The notes under the pieces were generated by a model, which had not been told where the DNA came from, ran no database searches, and saw nothing but the letters and a program-made list of their open reading frames with translations. From Streptomyces sp. ISL-98 (GTDB lineage: Bacteria > Actinomycetota > Actinomycetes > Streptomycetales > Streptomycetaceae): a DNA stretch of 64,000 nucleotides. The DNA lies in contig NZ_JAGGPB010000025.1 of NCBI RefSeq assembly GCF_018614055.1, positions 1 through 64,000 of the forward strand, written 5' to 3'. Made by a program: the position numbers and the translations under genes. The first letter of the stretch is position 1. Every line of letters starts with the position of its first letter. Shown here piece after piece: positions 18,070-26,197 of this stretch.

Positions 18070-19290
18070 GTGCGTGTGCTGTTGTCGACGTATGGGTCGC
18101 GCGGGGATGTCCAACCGATGGCGGGACTCGCGGTGCAGTTGCGGGCGCTTGGCGCGGAGGTGCGGGTGTGCGCGCCGCCGGACGAGGAGTTCGCGAAGCT
18201 GCTGGCCGGTGTCGGCGTGGAGCTGGTGCCGGCCGCCGAGCCGATACGCACGGTGGTGACCGGGGGGACGGCGCCACCGTCGGCTGAGGGCCTGCCCCAG
18301 CGCGCGGCCGCGTTGGTCGCCGCGCAGTACGAGGCGGTCGTCGCGGCGGCCGAGGGATGCGACGCGGTGGTGGCGACCGGCCTGGTCCCGGCCGTGGCCG
18401 CGGCGCGGTCGGTGGCCGAGAAGCTGGGCATCCACTTCGTGTACGTGAGCTACTTCCCGACCATGCTGCCGTCGCCGCACCACGCGCCGCACCCACTGCC
18501 GCTCTGGCCGTTCCCGCCGGACATGACCGACAACCGGGCTCTGTGGGAGCTGAACGCCCAGGCCTTCAACGCGCTGTACGGCCCAGGGATCAACGCCCAC
18601 CGGATGTCGATCGGTCTGCCGCCGGTGGACGACATCCGCGACTACGTCTTCACCGACCGGCCGTGGCTGGCGGCGGACCCGGTCCTGGGGCCGTGGCAGG
18701 AGCCGGCGGACCTCGACGTGGTGCAGACCGGCGCGTGGATCCTGCCGGACGAACGCCCGCTGTCGGCCGAGTTGGAGGCGTTCCTGGACGCCGGCGAACC
18801 CCCGGTGTACGTGGGCTTCGGCAGCATGCCCATGCGCGAGTCGACGGACGTCGCCCAGGTGGCCATCGAGGCGGTCCGCGCGCAGGGCCGCCGCGCAGTC
18901 GTCGCCCAGGGCTGGGCCGAGCTGGGCCTGATCGACAACCAGGACGACTGCTTCGCCGTCGGCGAGGTCAACCAGCAGGCACTGTTCGGCCGGGTGGCCG
19001 CCGTCGTGCACCACGGCGGCGCGGGCACCACGACGACGGCCGCCCGGGCCGGCGCGCCTCAGGTGGTGGTACCCCAGATCGTGGATCAGCCGTACTGGGG
19101 AGGCCGCGTGGCCGAGTTGGGCATCGGCGCGGCACACAACGGTCCGACTCCGACCTTCGAGTCCCTGTCGGCCGCGCTCAGGACGGCCCTGACCCCTGAG
19201 ACCCGCGCACGAGCGACCGCCGTGGCCGGCACCATCCGCACCGACGGGGCGACGGTGGCTGCGCAACTGCTGCTCGACGCGGTCAGCTGA
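18070..19290 (+). CDS. rgt: GT1-family glycosyltransferase, probable rifampin glycosyltransferase
   Basis: A 406-residue GT-B glycosyltransferase of the macrolide/vancomycin type (GT1). The N-terminal acceptor domain opens with VRVLLSTYGSRGDVQPMAGL. The C-terminal nucleotide-sugar domain carries PPVYVGFGSMP, the HHGGAGTTTTAARAGAPQ signature and the VVVPQIVDQPYWGGRV donor-binding segment. This family includes Rgt, which inactivates rifampin by attaching a sugar to an ansa-bridge hydroxyl. That identity is inferred from the RAE-like site upstream and helR downstream; a general macrolide or polyphenol glycosyltransferase is the alternative. I prefer GTG 18070, which gives the family N-terminus and has GGGGAG 7 bases upstream, over ATG 18055. 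A hairpin at 19306-19324 follows the stop. A 56-base piece of this gene reappears after helR. Confidence 0.85.
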   Translation: MRVLLSTYGSRGDVQPMAGLAVQLRALGAEVRVCAPPDEEFAKLLAGVGVELVPAAEPIRTVVTGGTAPPSAEGLPQRAAALVAAQYEAVVAAAEGCDAVVATGLVPAVAAARSVAEKLGIHFVYVSYFPTMLPSPHHAPHPLPLWPFPPDMTDNRALWELNAQAFNALYGPGINAHRMSIGLPPVDDIRDYVFTDRPWLAADPVLGPWQEPADLDVVQTGAWILPDERPLSAELEAFLDAGEPPVYVGFGSMPMRESTDVAQVAIEAVRAQGRRAVVAQGWAELGLIDNQDDCFAVGEVNQQALFGRVAAVVHHGGAGTTTTAARAGAPQVVVPQIVDQPYWGGRVAELGIGAAHNGPTPTFESLSAALRTALTPETRARATAVAGTIRTDGATVAAQLLLDAVS

Positions 19291-19305
19291 GAAAGCCCGC
19301 CAGTG

Positions 19306-19324
19306 CCCGCGTGAACCACGCGGG
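19306..19324 (+). terminator. Hairpin terminator after the glycosyltransferase gene
   Basis: CCCGCGTG (19306-19313) and CACGCGGG (19317-19324) form a perfect 8-base stem with a three-base loop, 15 bases after the stop. No T-run follows, as is common in streptomycetes. It would partly separate rgt from helR. Just after it lie short CCCAGAA repeats (about 19332-19350). Confidence 0.55.
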
Positions 19325-19464
19325 ATCGTCGAGCCAGAACCCAGAACCCAGAACACGAGAACCTGCGAACCCTGGCGACTTGAACCGACACCAGGTTCGT
19401 CACGCCGGTCCACACGCCCTGCTGCACGCAATGGTCCAAGTGACCTCAGATCGGAGCCAATAAC

Positions 19465-21627
19465 GTGAACCCCCTGACTACCAGGGCGTTTGACCTTCCC
19501 GACCACCTCTCCCCCAAGGCCGACCCGACGCTGATCGCCGGCGATGAGGAGCACTTCGCGGCCATCGCGGAGTGTCTCGAGCAGTCGATCGCCGATGTGT
19601 CCGACCGCCTCGATGCCGCGCGCAAGGCGCCCGGCGGCATGGGCCGGCAGGCGATGGACCGGGACATGGAGATCCACCGGCTGACCGCTCGCCTGCGCGC
19701 ACTGCGTCGCTTCGGTCTGGACCTGTGCCTCGGACACATGGTCAGCGCGGACAACCCCGAGCCGGTGTACGTCGGACGGCTTGGCCTTACGGACAGCGCG
19801 GGTCGTCGGCTGCTGCTCGACTGGCGCTCCCCCGCGGCTGAGCCGTTCTTCGGAGCCACCCACGCCAACCCGATGGGTCTGGCAAGCCGCCGCAGGTATC
19901 GCTGGACCCGCGGCCGGATCAGCGACTACTGGGACGAGGTGTTCACCTCGGACGGGTTTGCTGGGCACGCCGCGCTCGACGACCAGTCCGCTTTCATCGC
20001 CAGCCTGGGCAGCAACAGGTCGGCACGGATGCGAGACGTGCTCGGCACCATCCAGGCCGACCAGGACGCCATCATCCGCGCGGAATCCCGCGGCGCTCTC
20101 GTCGTCGACGGCGGTCCGGGTACGGGGAAGACCGTCGTCGCTCTGCACCGCTCCGCCTACCTCCTCTACTCCGACCCTCGCCTCGGTCACCGTCGGGGCG
20201 GTGTGCTGTTCGTCGGTCCGCACCGGCCCTACCTGGCCTACGTCGCCGACGTCCTCCCCAGCCTCGGAGAGGAGGGCGTGCAGACCTGCACCCTGCGGGA
20301 CCTCGTCGCCGAGGGAGCCGCAGCAGCGGTCGAGGCCGACCCGGACGTGGCCCTCCTGAAGTCGTCCGCGAACCTGGTGAACGCGATCGAGACGGCCGTC
20401 AGGTTCTACGAGAAGCCGCCCACCAAGGGGATGACAGTCACGACCCACTGGTCCGACATCTGGCTGAGCGCCGACGATTGGGCCGTGGCGTTCGAAGCTG
20501 CAGAACCCGGCACTCCGCACAACGAGGCGCGCGACCAGGTCTGGGAGGAGCTGCTCACAATCCTGGTGGACAAGCACGACGGCGACGCCCCGGCTGACCT
20601 GCTCCGCAAGTCGCTGCTGCAGAACAGGGAGCTGCTCACGACCTTCAACCGCGCGTGGCCGCTGCTCGAAGCGGCTGACCTCGTGGGAGACCTGTGGTCG
20701 ATACCCGCCTACCTGCGGATGTGCGCTCCCTGGCTCAGCCCCGATGACGTGTCGCAGCTGCAGCGCGGGGACGCCCAGGCCTGGACGGTGTCCGACCTGC
20801 CGCTCCTGGACGCTGCACGGCAGCGGCTCGGCGACCCGGAGGCATCGCAACGTAAGCGTCGGCACAACGCCTCTGTCGCCGCCGAACGCGAGCGCATGGC
20901 CGGCGTCATCGACGCCGTGCTCGAGGCCGATGCCGACGGTGAAGGTGCGGTGACGATGCTGCGCGGACAGGACCTGCAGGACACCCTGGTCGACGAGACC
21001 GCACTGCCCAGCACCGAACCGGACCTGCTCGCCGGCCCGTTCGCGCACATCGTCGTGGACGAGGCTCAGGAACTGACCGATGCAGAGTGGCAGATGTTGC
21101 TGCTCCGCTGCCCGTCCCGGAGCTTCACCATCGTCGGGGATCGTGCCCAGGCCAGGCACGGGTTCACGGAGTCGTGGCAGGAACGGCTCGAGCGGATCGG
21201 GCTCGACCGGATCAACCTGGCCTCCCTGAGTATCAACTACCGGACGCCGGATGAAGTGATGGCGGAAGCCGAGCCGGTCATCCGGGCCGTGCTCCCGGAC
21301 GCCAACGTGCCGAGCTCCATCCGCAGCAGCGGAGTCCCCGTCGTACACGGGTCTGCTTCGGATCTGAGCTCGATCCTCGACACCTGGCTCGCCTCACATG
21401 CCGACGGGATCGCCTGCGTCATCGGCACTGGTGACATCGGCGAGGGCACGTTCCGGACAACGTCCCGCGTCCGGTCGCTGACCCCGGAGCTGTCGAAGGG
21501 GCTCGAGTTCGACCTGGTCGTCCTCATCGACCCGGAGGAGTTCGGCAAGGGCATCGAAGGAGCGGTCGACCGCTATGTCGCGATGACCCGAGCGACCCAG
21601 CAACTCGTCATCCTCACGAGCTCCTGA
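19465..21627 (+). CDS. helR: RNA polymerase recycling/rifamycin-resistance ATPase HelR (HelD-like)
   Basis: A 720-residue SF1, UvrD-like ATPase of the HelD group. The charged N-terminal arm is LIAGDEEHFAAIAECLEQSI, followed by YVGRLGLTDSAGRRLLLDWR. The P-loop is VVDGGPGTGKTVVALHRSAY (about residue 215), Walker B is HIVVDEAQELTD (about 528), the Q/R motif is VGDRAQA with INYRTPDEVM, and the C-terminal motif is SKGLEFDLVVLID with YVAMTRATQQL. HelD proteins pull RNA polymerase off DNA or recycle it. The actinobacterial HelR subgroup displaces rifamycins from the polymerase and gives resistance. The HelR subgroup assignment rests on the whole pattern and the RAE-rgt context. GTG 19465 is used as start. 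It has no RAE of its own that I can see, so induction may depend on read-through from rgt. A hairpin at 21631-21656 follows the stop. Confidence 0.88.
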   Translation: MNPLTTRAFDLPDHLSPKADPTLIAGDEEHFAAIAECLEQSIADVSDRLDAARKAPGGMGRQAMDRDMEIHRLTARLRALRRFGLDLCLGHMVSADNPEPVYVGRLGLTDSAGRRLLLDWRSPAAEPFFGATHANPMGLASRRRYRWTRGRISDYWDEVFTSDGFAGHAALDDQSAFIASLGSNRSARMRDVLGTIQADQDAIIRAESRGALVVDGGPGTGKTVVALHRSAYLLYSDPRLGHRRGGVLFVGPHRPYLAYVADVLPSLGEEGVQTCTLRDLVAEGAAAAVEADPDVALLKSSANLVNAIETAVRFYEKPPTKGMTVTTHWSDIWLSADDWAVAFEAAEPGTPHNEARDQVWEELLTILVDKHDGDAPADLLRKSLLQNRELLTTFNRAWPLLEAADLVGDLWSIPAYLRMCAPWLSPDDVSQLQRGDAQAWTVSDLPLLDAARQRLGDPEASQRKRRHNASVAAERERMAGVIDAVLEADADGEGAVTMLRGQDLQDTLVDETALPSTEPDLLAGPFAHIVVDEAQELTDAEWQMLLLRCPSRSFTIVGDRAQARHGFTESWQERLERIGLDRINLASLSINYRTPDEVMAEAEPVIRAVLPDANVPSSIRSSGVPVVHGSASDLSSILDTWLASHADGIACVIGTGDIGEGTFRTTSRVRSLTPELSKGLEFDLVVLIDPEEFGKGIEGAVDRYVAMTRATQQLVILTSS

Positions 21628-21630
21628 GCC

Positions 21631-21656
21631 GGCCGGGCGAACGCCCGCTCCCGGCC
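21631..21656 (+). terminator. Hairpin terminator after helR
   Basis: GGCCGGG (21631-21637) and CCCGGCC (21650-21656) form a 7-base stem 3 bases after the helR stop. The loop contains a second small GGGCG/CGCCC stem, making a stable GC-rich structure. Confidence 0.6.
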
Positions 21657-21665
21657 GGGTCGGTG

Positions 21666-21721
21666 GCGTTCCTGGACGCCGGCACACCACGGTGTACGTG
21701 GGCTTCGGCAGCATGCCCATG
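21666..21721 (+). repeat. Partial copy of the rgt glycosyltransferase gene
   Basis: This 56-base piece matches 18778-18834 of the glycosyltransferase almost base for base: it starts GCGTTCCTGGACGCCGG and ends GGCTTCGGCAGCATGCCCAT. It differs only in a short centre where one base is lost. It encodes AFLDAG and YVGFGSMPM out of frame and then stops abruptly at a sigma-factor fragment. It is a leftover of a second glycosyltransferase copy or of a recombination event. Confidence 0.8.
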
Positions 21722-21897
21722 GCGGGGAGGAGCCACCAGTACCTCCCTCCCACGAGGTCCAACAGCTTCTCCAGCTGCGCCACGCCCTTCGAGGTCTGGC
21801 TCTTCACCGTACCTACGGAGATACCGAGGGCCGGCGCCGTATCACGCTCGGAGAGGTCGAAGGCGTGACGCAGTACCACCCAGGCACGTTTCCTTCG
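21722..21897 (-). pseudogene. ECF sigma factor fragment (region 4)
   Basis: The minus strand reads RRKRAWVVLRHAFDLSERD, TAPALGISVGTVKSQTSKGV and AQLEKLLDLVGGRYWWLL. This is the sigma-70 region 4 helix-turn-helix of SigE-like ECF sigma factors, which recognises the -35 box. Region 2 and a start codon are absent, and the fragment ends exactly at the glycosyltransferase fragment. It is a truncated, probably inactive remnant. Confidence 0.75.
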
Positions 21898-22322
21898 CCA
21901 ACGACTGGCTGCGCGCCGACCACCCGGACATCACGTCAGGCACACAAGCTGTCGGGATTCCCAGTAACCGGCCGAAGGTCGCGGCGTACACCGGAATCCC
22001 TCACCGGATACGGACAACGGGCACTGGCGCTCGATCGGGCAGGGTGCCGAGTGGTTCGAAGCCCTGCCCCCCGAGTACCAGTTGGAGGCGCTTCGGGATC
22101 CGGGCGGCCACTGCATCCAGGCGCGTGTGACGGTGGCGGGCCGGCCCGACCCGTCATGCAGCAGCCCACCGACATGATCGTGCCGCGTCGTGCGCCCGTG
22201 CATCTACGGGCAGAACGGCCAAGAACGTACGGGCGGCCCGATGAGGACGTGGCGCACCTCACAGTCACAGACGTACCTACTAGTCGGTATGGTCGAGGGG
22301 TTCATGGACGACAGGAGGCTTC
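21898..22322. other. Scrambled stretch before the oxidoreductase pair
   Basis: About 425 bases. A plus-strand frame includes GSIGQGAEWFEALPPEYQ and ARVTVAGRPDP, which looks protein-like but has no start and no family I can name; it may be another deleted gene. The last 60 bases should hold the promoter of the following operon (around ACCTACTAGTCGGTATGGT), with AGGAGG at 22312-22317. Confidence 0.35.
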
Positions 22323-23330
22323 ATGTCTGCGACCAACCGCCAGATCCGTCTGGCAGCCCGCCCCGTGGGTGACGTCAAACCCGAGGACTGGGAACACGTC
22401 TCCGCACCCGCCGAGGCACCCGGTCCCGGCCAGTTCGCGGGCAGAACGCGCGTCATATCGCTGGACCCCGCGATGCGCGGCTGGCTCGACGACCGCCCCT
22501 CCTATCTCCCGCCCGTCGGGCTCGGTGAGGTGATGCGCGCGGGATCGGTCATCGAGGTGACCGCCTCCAACCACCCCGGCTTCCAGCCCGGCGATCACGT
22601 CGTGGGCACTTTCGGCGTCCAGGAGCACGTCGTGTCCGACGGCAAGGGTGCCCTGAAGATCGACACCTCGCTCGCGCCGCCCTCGACCTACCTCGGCGCA
22701 CTCGGCATGCCCGGCATGACCGCGTACTTCGGACTGCTGGACGTCGGCGCCCTCAAGGAGGGCGAGACCGTCGTCGTCTCCGGCGCGGCGGGTGCGGTCG
22801 GCACCATGGTCGGCCAGATCGCCAAGGTGAAGGGCTGCCGCGTCATCGGCATCGCCGGAGGGCCCGAGAAGTGCGCGCTGCTCACCGACGAGCTGGGATT
22901 CGACGCGGCGATCGACTACCGGGCCGGCGACGTCAAGCGTGCGCTGCGAGAGCAGACTCCTGACGGCATCGACGTCTACTTCGACAACGTCGGAGGGGAC
23001 ATCCTCGACGCTGCGCTCACCCGGCTGGCCATGCACGCTCGCGTGGTGGTCTGCGGCGCGATCAGCCAGTACAACAACGCGACACCGGTCAACGGCCCGT
23101 CGAACTACATGTCCCTGCTCGTGCGCCGTGCCCGCATGGAGGGCTTCGTGGTCTTCGACTACGCCAAGCGCTACGCGCAGGCCGCACAGGAGATCGCCGG
23201 GTGGATCGGCGACGGCCGGCTCAAGGTCAAGGAGCATGTGGTGAAGGGGACGGTGAACGACTTCCCCGAGACGCTGCAGATGCTCTTCCGCGGCGAGAAC
23301 GTCGGCAAGCTCGTGCTGGAGCTGGCATGA
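22323..23330 (+). CDS. Zinc-independent MDR NADP-dependent oxidoreductase (CurA/LTB4-dehydrogenase-like)
   Basis: A 335-residue medium-chain dehydrogenase/reductase. Features are the N-terminal catalytic domain (TRVISLDPAMRGWLDDRPSY, PPVGLGEVMRAGSVIEV), the YLGALGMPGMTAYFGLLDV segment typical of the leukotriene B4 dehydrogenase group, and the NADP-binding VSGAAGAVGTMVGQIAK with CRVIGIAGGPEK. There are no zinc-ligand cysteines, so it should reduce the double bond of alpha,beta-unsaturated ketones or aldehydes. A good AGGAGG lies just before ATG 22323. The following SDR gene overlaps its stop (ATGA), so the two form an operon. The substrate is unknown; a xenobiotic or hydrophobic enone is usual. 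Confidence 0.9.
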   Translation: MSATNRQIRLAARPVGDVKPEDWEHVSAPAEAPGPGQFAGRTRVISLDPAMRGWLDDRPSYLPPVGLGEVMRAGSVIEVTASNHPGFQPGDHVVGTFGVQEHVVSDGKGALKIDTSLAPPSTYLGALGMPGMTAYFGLLDVGALKEGETVVVSGAAGAVGTMVGQIAKVKGCRVIGIAGGPEKCALLTDELGFDAAIDYRAGDVKRALREQTPDGIDVYFDNVGGDILDAALTRLAMHARVVVCGAISQYNNATPVNGPSNYMSLLVRRARMEGFVVFDYAKRYAQAAQEIAGWIGDGRLKVKEHVVKGTVNDFPETLQMLFRGENVGKLVLELA

Positions 23331-24145
23331 CCGCCGAGGCGAGCGGAATGACCCCGCAGGCGGGCCGGTCCGCCCCGGGCGCGCAAGAATCGGCAACGCT
23401 GCGCGGCAAGGTCGCCATCGTCACGGGCGGTGCCAGCGGACTGGGCAGGGCCACGGCGCTGGCGCTCGCTGAGGCGGGCGCGGAGGTGGTCGTCGCCGAC
23501 CTCGACGCGGAGGGCGGCCGGGAGGTGGCCGACATCGTCGGCGGGCACTTCCGGGCGTGCGACGTCTCCGACCTCGATGCGAACCGTGCTCTGGTGGACT
23601 ACGCCGTTGAGCGCTGCGGCGGTGTCGACATCGCCTTCCTGAACGCGGGCGTGGCGACGGGCTGCGGCGTCGGCGACGACTTCGACCTGGCGCGGTATCG
23701 CCGCGCCATGGGCGCCAACCTTGACGGCGTTGTCTTCGGCACTCATGCGGTCCTGCCGGCGCTGCGGGCCCGCGGCGGTGGGTCGATCGTGGCAACCGCG
23801 TCCCTGGCCGGCCTGGCCTCGGTACCGCTCGACCCCCTGTACGGGGCCAACAAGCATGCCGTGGTCGGTCTCGCACGTTCACTGGGACCGGCGCTGGCGC
23901 CCGACGGCATCCGGTTCAACGCGGTCTGCCCGGGCTTCGCCGAGTCGCGGATCATCGACCCGCTGCGCGGCATGCTCTCCGAGCAGGGCACGCCGGTCAT
24001 CCCGGCGGAGGTCGTCGCCGACACGGTGCTGCGCATCGTCACCGGCGACGGCGCCGGGGAGTGCTGGCTCATCCAGGCAGGCCGCGCCCCGGAGCCGTTC
24101 CGCTTCCGCAATGTCCCGGCTCCGGGGCGGCCCGCGTACTCCTGA
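23327..24145 (+). CDS. Short-chain dehydrogenase/reductase (SDR)
   Basis: A 272-residue classical SDR. The NAD(P)-binding motif is VTGGASGLGRATALALAEAG, with acidic VVVADLDAEGG after strand 2 favouring NAD. Next come FLNAGVATG, the active-site serine in IVATASLAGLAS, the catalytic YGANK pair (Tyr and Lys four apart), and the FNAVCPGFAESRI loop. It carries a roughly 25-residue N-terminal extension that is not part of the fold. ATG 23327 overlaps the stop of the MDR gene, so the proteins are co-translated and probably act on successive steps such as enone reduction and alcohol oxidation. A strong hairpin terminator lies 68 bases downstream. Confidence 0.9.
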   Translation: MTAEASGMTPQAGRSAPGAQESATLRGKVAIVTGGASGLGRATALALAEAGAEVVVADLDAEGGREVADIVGGHFRACDVSDLDANRALVDYAVERCGGVDIAFLNAGVATGCGVGDDFDLARYRRAMGANLDGVVFGTHAVLPALRARGGGSIVATASLAGLASVPLDPLYGANKHAVVGLARSLGPALAPDGIRFNAVCPGFAESRIIDPLRGMLSEQGTPVIPAEVVADTVLRIVTGDGAGECWLIQAGRAPEPFRFRNVPAPGRPAYS

Positions 24146-24212
24146 GCCGCACTTTCGGACTGCCGGAGGCGCCCCTGCCGCCGCCTGCGGCACGGGAGTC
24201 CGCACCGGGCAG

Positions 24213-24250
24213 AGGGCCGGATCGCGCGAGGACGCGCGCCATCCGGCCCT
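24213..24250 (+). terminator. Strong hairpin terminator of the MDR-SDR operon
   Basis: AGGGCCGGAT (24213-24222) and ATCCGGCCCT (24241-24250) are perfect 10-base arms. The 18-base loop contains a further GCGCG/CGCGC pairing, and TTTGG follows. It lies 67 bases after the SDR stop. Confidence 0.8.
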
Positions 24251-24506
24251 TTGGTGTGCGGTTGCGGTTGCGGCCGTTCTCACCCAAAGGAACGAGTTCA
24301 CAACTTGAGGCCTCCAGCCCAGGGAGCGTCCCGGTTGCCCTCACACCGGGATGGCCACGCTCAGTTTGCCAAAAGCGGCGGTATGGCCTGTGACGGCCAC
24401 TCAAACTCTCCACGGGCGGCCGGCCGGTGGGATCCGAGCCGACCGGCATGGTCGACCTTGCCGACTACCCGGCCGACACCCGCATCATCGACCGCGGCGC
24501 GGAGTG
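24251..24506. other. Gene-poor stretch
   Basis: About 255 bases between the terminator and transposase debris. I see no gene and no clear regulatory site. Confidence 0.3.
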
Positions 24507-24599
24507 CGCCGCGGACGCCCGCACCTCGGCACCCAACTGTCCCTGTTCGATCAGGACGAGGGACTCAGAGACGAGCCGGACGGGACGACGATTCCGTAA
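24507..24599 (+). pseudogene. Possible IS1380-type transposase scrap
   Basis: The plus strand reads RRGRPHLGTQLSLFDQDEGL, close to the PHPGAQL.LFD.DEG segment of IS1380-family transposases, before diverging and stopping. Another IS1380 remnant at 38.8-39.4 kb contains the equivalent PHPGAQLRFTDLDG. It is very short, so this is tentative. It overlaps the end of the isochorismatase gene on the other strand. Confidence 0.3.
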
Positions 24600-25138
24600 A
24601 GATCAGCGATCGTTGCGAGCGCACTGTGGTGGATCTGCTCCGCAGACACGTCGGAAACCACCGTCTGCAGAGGCCGGGTCGCGCAGGCGTCGGCGACTAC
24701 TGTGGGCTGGTTGCCGCGCAGGAACGCGCCTTCTGCGGTGAAGGTCACGCACATGTTGGTCATGAACCCGGCGACGATGACGTTCTTGTTGCCGGCGGCG
24801 TCGATGTGTTCGCCCAGGTCGGTGCCGACGAACGCGTTGGGAGCGGCCGTCTTGACAACGACAGGTTCGCCCTCGATGGGAGCCACACGGGGGTGGATCT
24901 GGCCGATTTCGGTCCGGATGTCGTACGGGCTTCCTTCGCCGCCGTCGTTCACGACATGGATGACCGGCGTTCCGGCGTTCCGGGCCCTGGCCAGCAATGC
25001 GGCGGCGGAGTCGAGGGCAGGCTCCCATCCCGTCAGTTCCATCACGCCAGTGGTGTAGGTGTTCTGGTAGTCGACCAGGATCAGTGTCGCGTCGGCCAGC
25101 GATGCGGGGGTCTGGTCGAAGCCGTTGAGCTCGTCGAC
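24551..25138 (-). pseudogene. Isochorismatase-family cysteine hydrolase, start deleted
   Basis: The minus strand encodes about 195 residues of an isochorismatase-like hydrolase. It begins in mid-N-terminus at ELNGFDQTPASLADATLILV, followed by the catalytic Asp in VDYQNTYTTGV, the lysine in EPVVVKTAAPNAF, and the nucleophile cysteine in AGFMTNMCVTFTA. The end (TVVADACATRP, HHSALATIADLYG) is complete to the stop at 24551. All catalytic residues are present. However, no ATG or GTG is available near the family N-terminus, because the sequence changes at about 25138 into the facing GlxA-like gene. Either it is untranslated or it uses an odd upstream start. It was head-to-head with the regulator at 25115-26081. 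Confidence 0.75.
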
Positions 25139-26081
25139 CTGCTGGACGTCACCGGACCCCCGGAAGTGTTCTCCCTGCTGCAACGCGAGGTGGACGACGC
25201 GACGGGTTACCACGTCGTACCGGCCGCCGAAACCATGGACCCCGTAACCACCTCCGCGGGGGTTCGTGTGCTTCCCGACACCACCTTCCAGGAGGTGTCC
25301 AAGAGGCGTATCGACACTCTCCTGGTGCCCGGCGCGGTCGAAGTCGACAGCCAACGCCGCGTTCACGCCATCACCGACCCCACGGTGGTCGCCTGGGTGA
25401 AGGCACTCGCAGGCAAGACACGGCGCGTCGCATCCGTCTGTGTGGGAGCACATATTCTCGCGGAGGCCGGGCTGCTGGACGGCAAGCGCGCCACGACCCA
25501 CTGGTCGACCGCACAACAACTCGCCGCCGATCACCCCTCGATCGAGGTCGACGCCGATCCGATCTTCATTCGCGATCACGATGTGTGGACCGGCGCGGGA
25601 ATCAGCGCCTGCCTCGACCTGTCGCTTGCCCTCGTTGCCGACGACTTCGGCGAAGCCACGGCGCTTCGCGTCGCGCGGCAGCTCGTGATGTATCTGAAAC
25701 GGCCAAGTGGGCAAAGCCAATTCAGCGTCCCGCTCGAACCCGTCTCGACTACGCGACGCATCGAGGATCTCCGCCACTACATCACGCGAAACATCGCCGA
25801 GCAGCTCACGGTCGCCGACCTCGCCAGTCACGCCCATGTGAGCGAACGTCAACTCACCCGAATCTTCAAGACTGAACTTGGAATGACCCCGGCCGCTTAC
25901 ATCGAATCAGCCCCGCGTCGAAGTGGCACGCAACCAACTTGAGTCCACGGATGCAACCCTCGAACGCATCGCATCCACCTGCGGCTTCAACACGACCGAC
26001 ACCCTTATCCGTGCATTTCGCCGGAAACTCAACACGACACCGACGGAGTACCGAAACCGATTCCGGCATTCCATTTTGTGA
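25115..26081 (+). pseudogene. GlxA-type AraC regulator (DJ-1/PfpI + AraC domains), 5' truncated and frameshifted
   Basis: The frame starts in mid-motif at VELVDLLDVTGPPEVFSLL; normally an FDG-type leader and start codon come first. It continues through the DJ-1/PfpI-like domain (TLLVPGAVEVD, VASVCVGAHILAEAGLLDGK, ATTHW) into the AraC domain (LTVADLASHAHVSERQLTRI). Near 25911, in a run of four C, the frame slips after YIESA. The rest of the second helix-turn-helix is in the next frame (VEVARNQLESTDATLERIAS, CGFNTTDTLIRAFRR) and ends at TGA 26081. With no start codon and a frameshift it is a pseudogene, unless the run of C is a sequencing error. GlxA-type regulators commonly sit divergent from an isochorismatase-like gene that they control, as here. 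Confidence 0.8.
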
Positions 26082-26197
26082 CGACCCGGCGGCCGGATGC
26101 CGTGCCTGCCCTTGCGGGCCGTGGTGTCGAGTCTTTCGCGGGAGGCCTCGTAGATGCAGAAGCCGAACAACTGGCGGGGCGTGGACGATGAGTACCT

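Noticed and set aside
18031..21348. A 1105-codon open frame on the minus strand
   Set aside because: It is antisense to the glycosyltransferase and helR genes, has the composition of GC-rich shadow frames (Arg/Gly/His/Val/Ala) and contains no motif, whereas both plus-strand genes have complete family motifs.
22276..22300. A possible TetR operator around ACCTACTAGTCGGTATGGT
   Set aside because: Only the outer TAC/GTA bases are symmetric; the centre does not match, so it is kept only as a probable promoter region.
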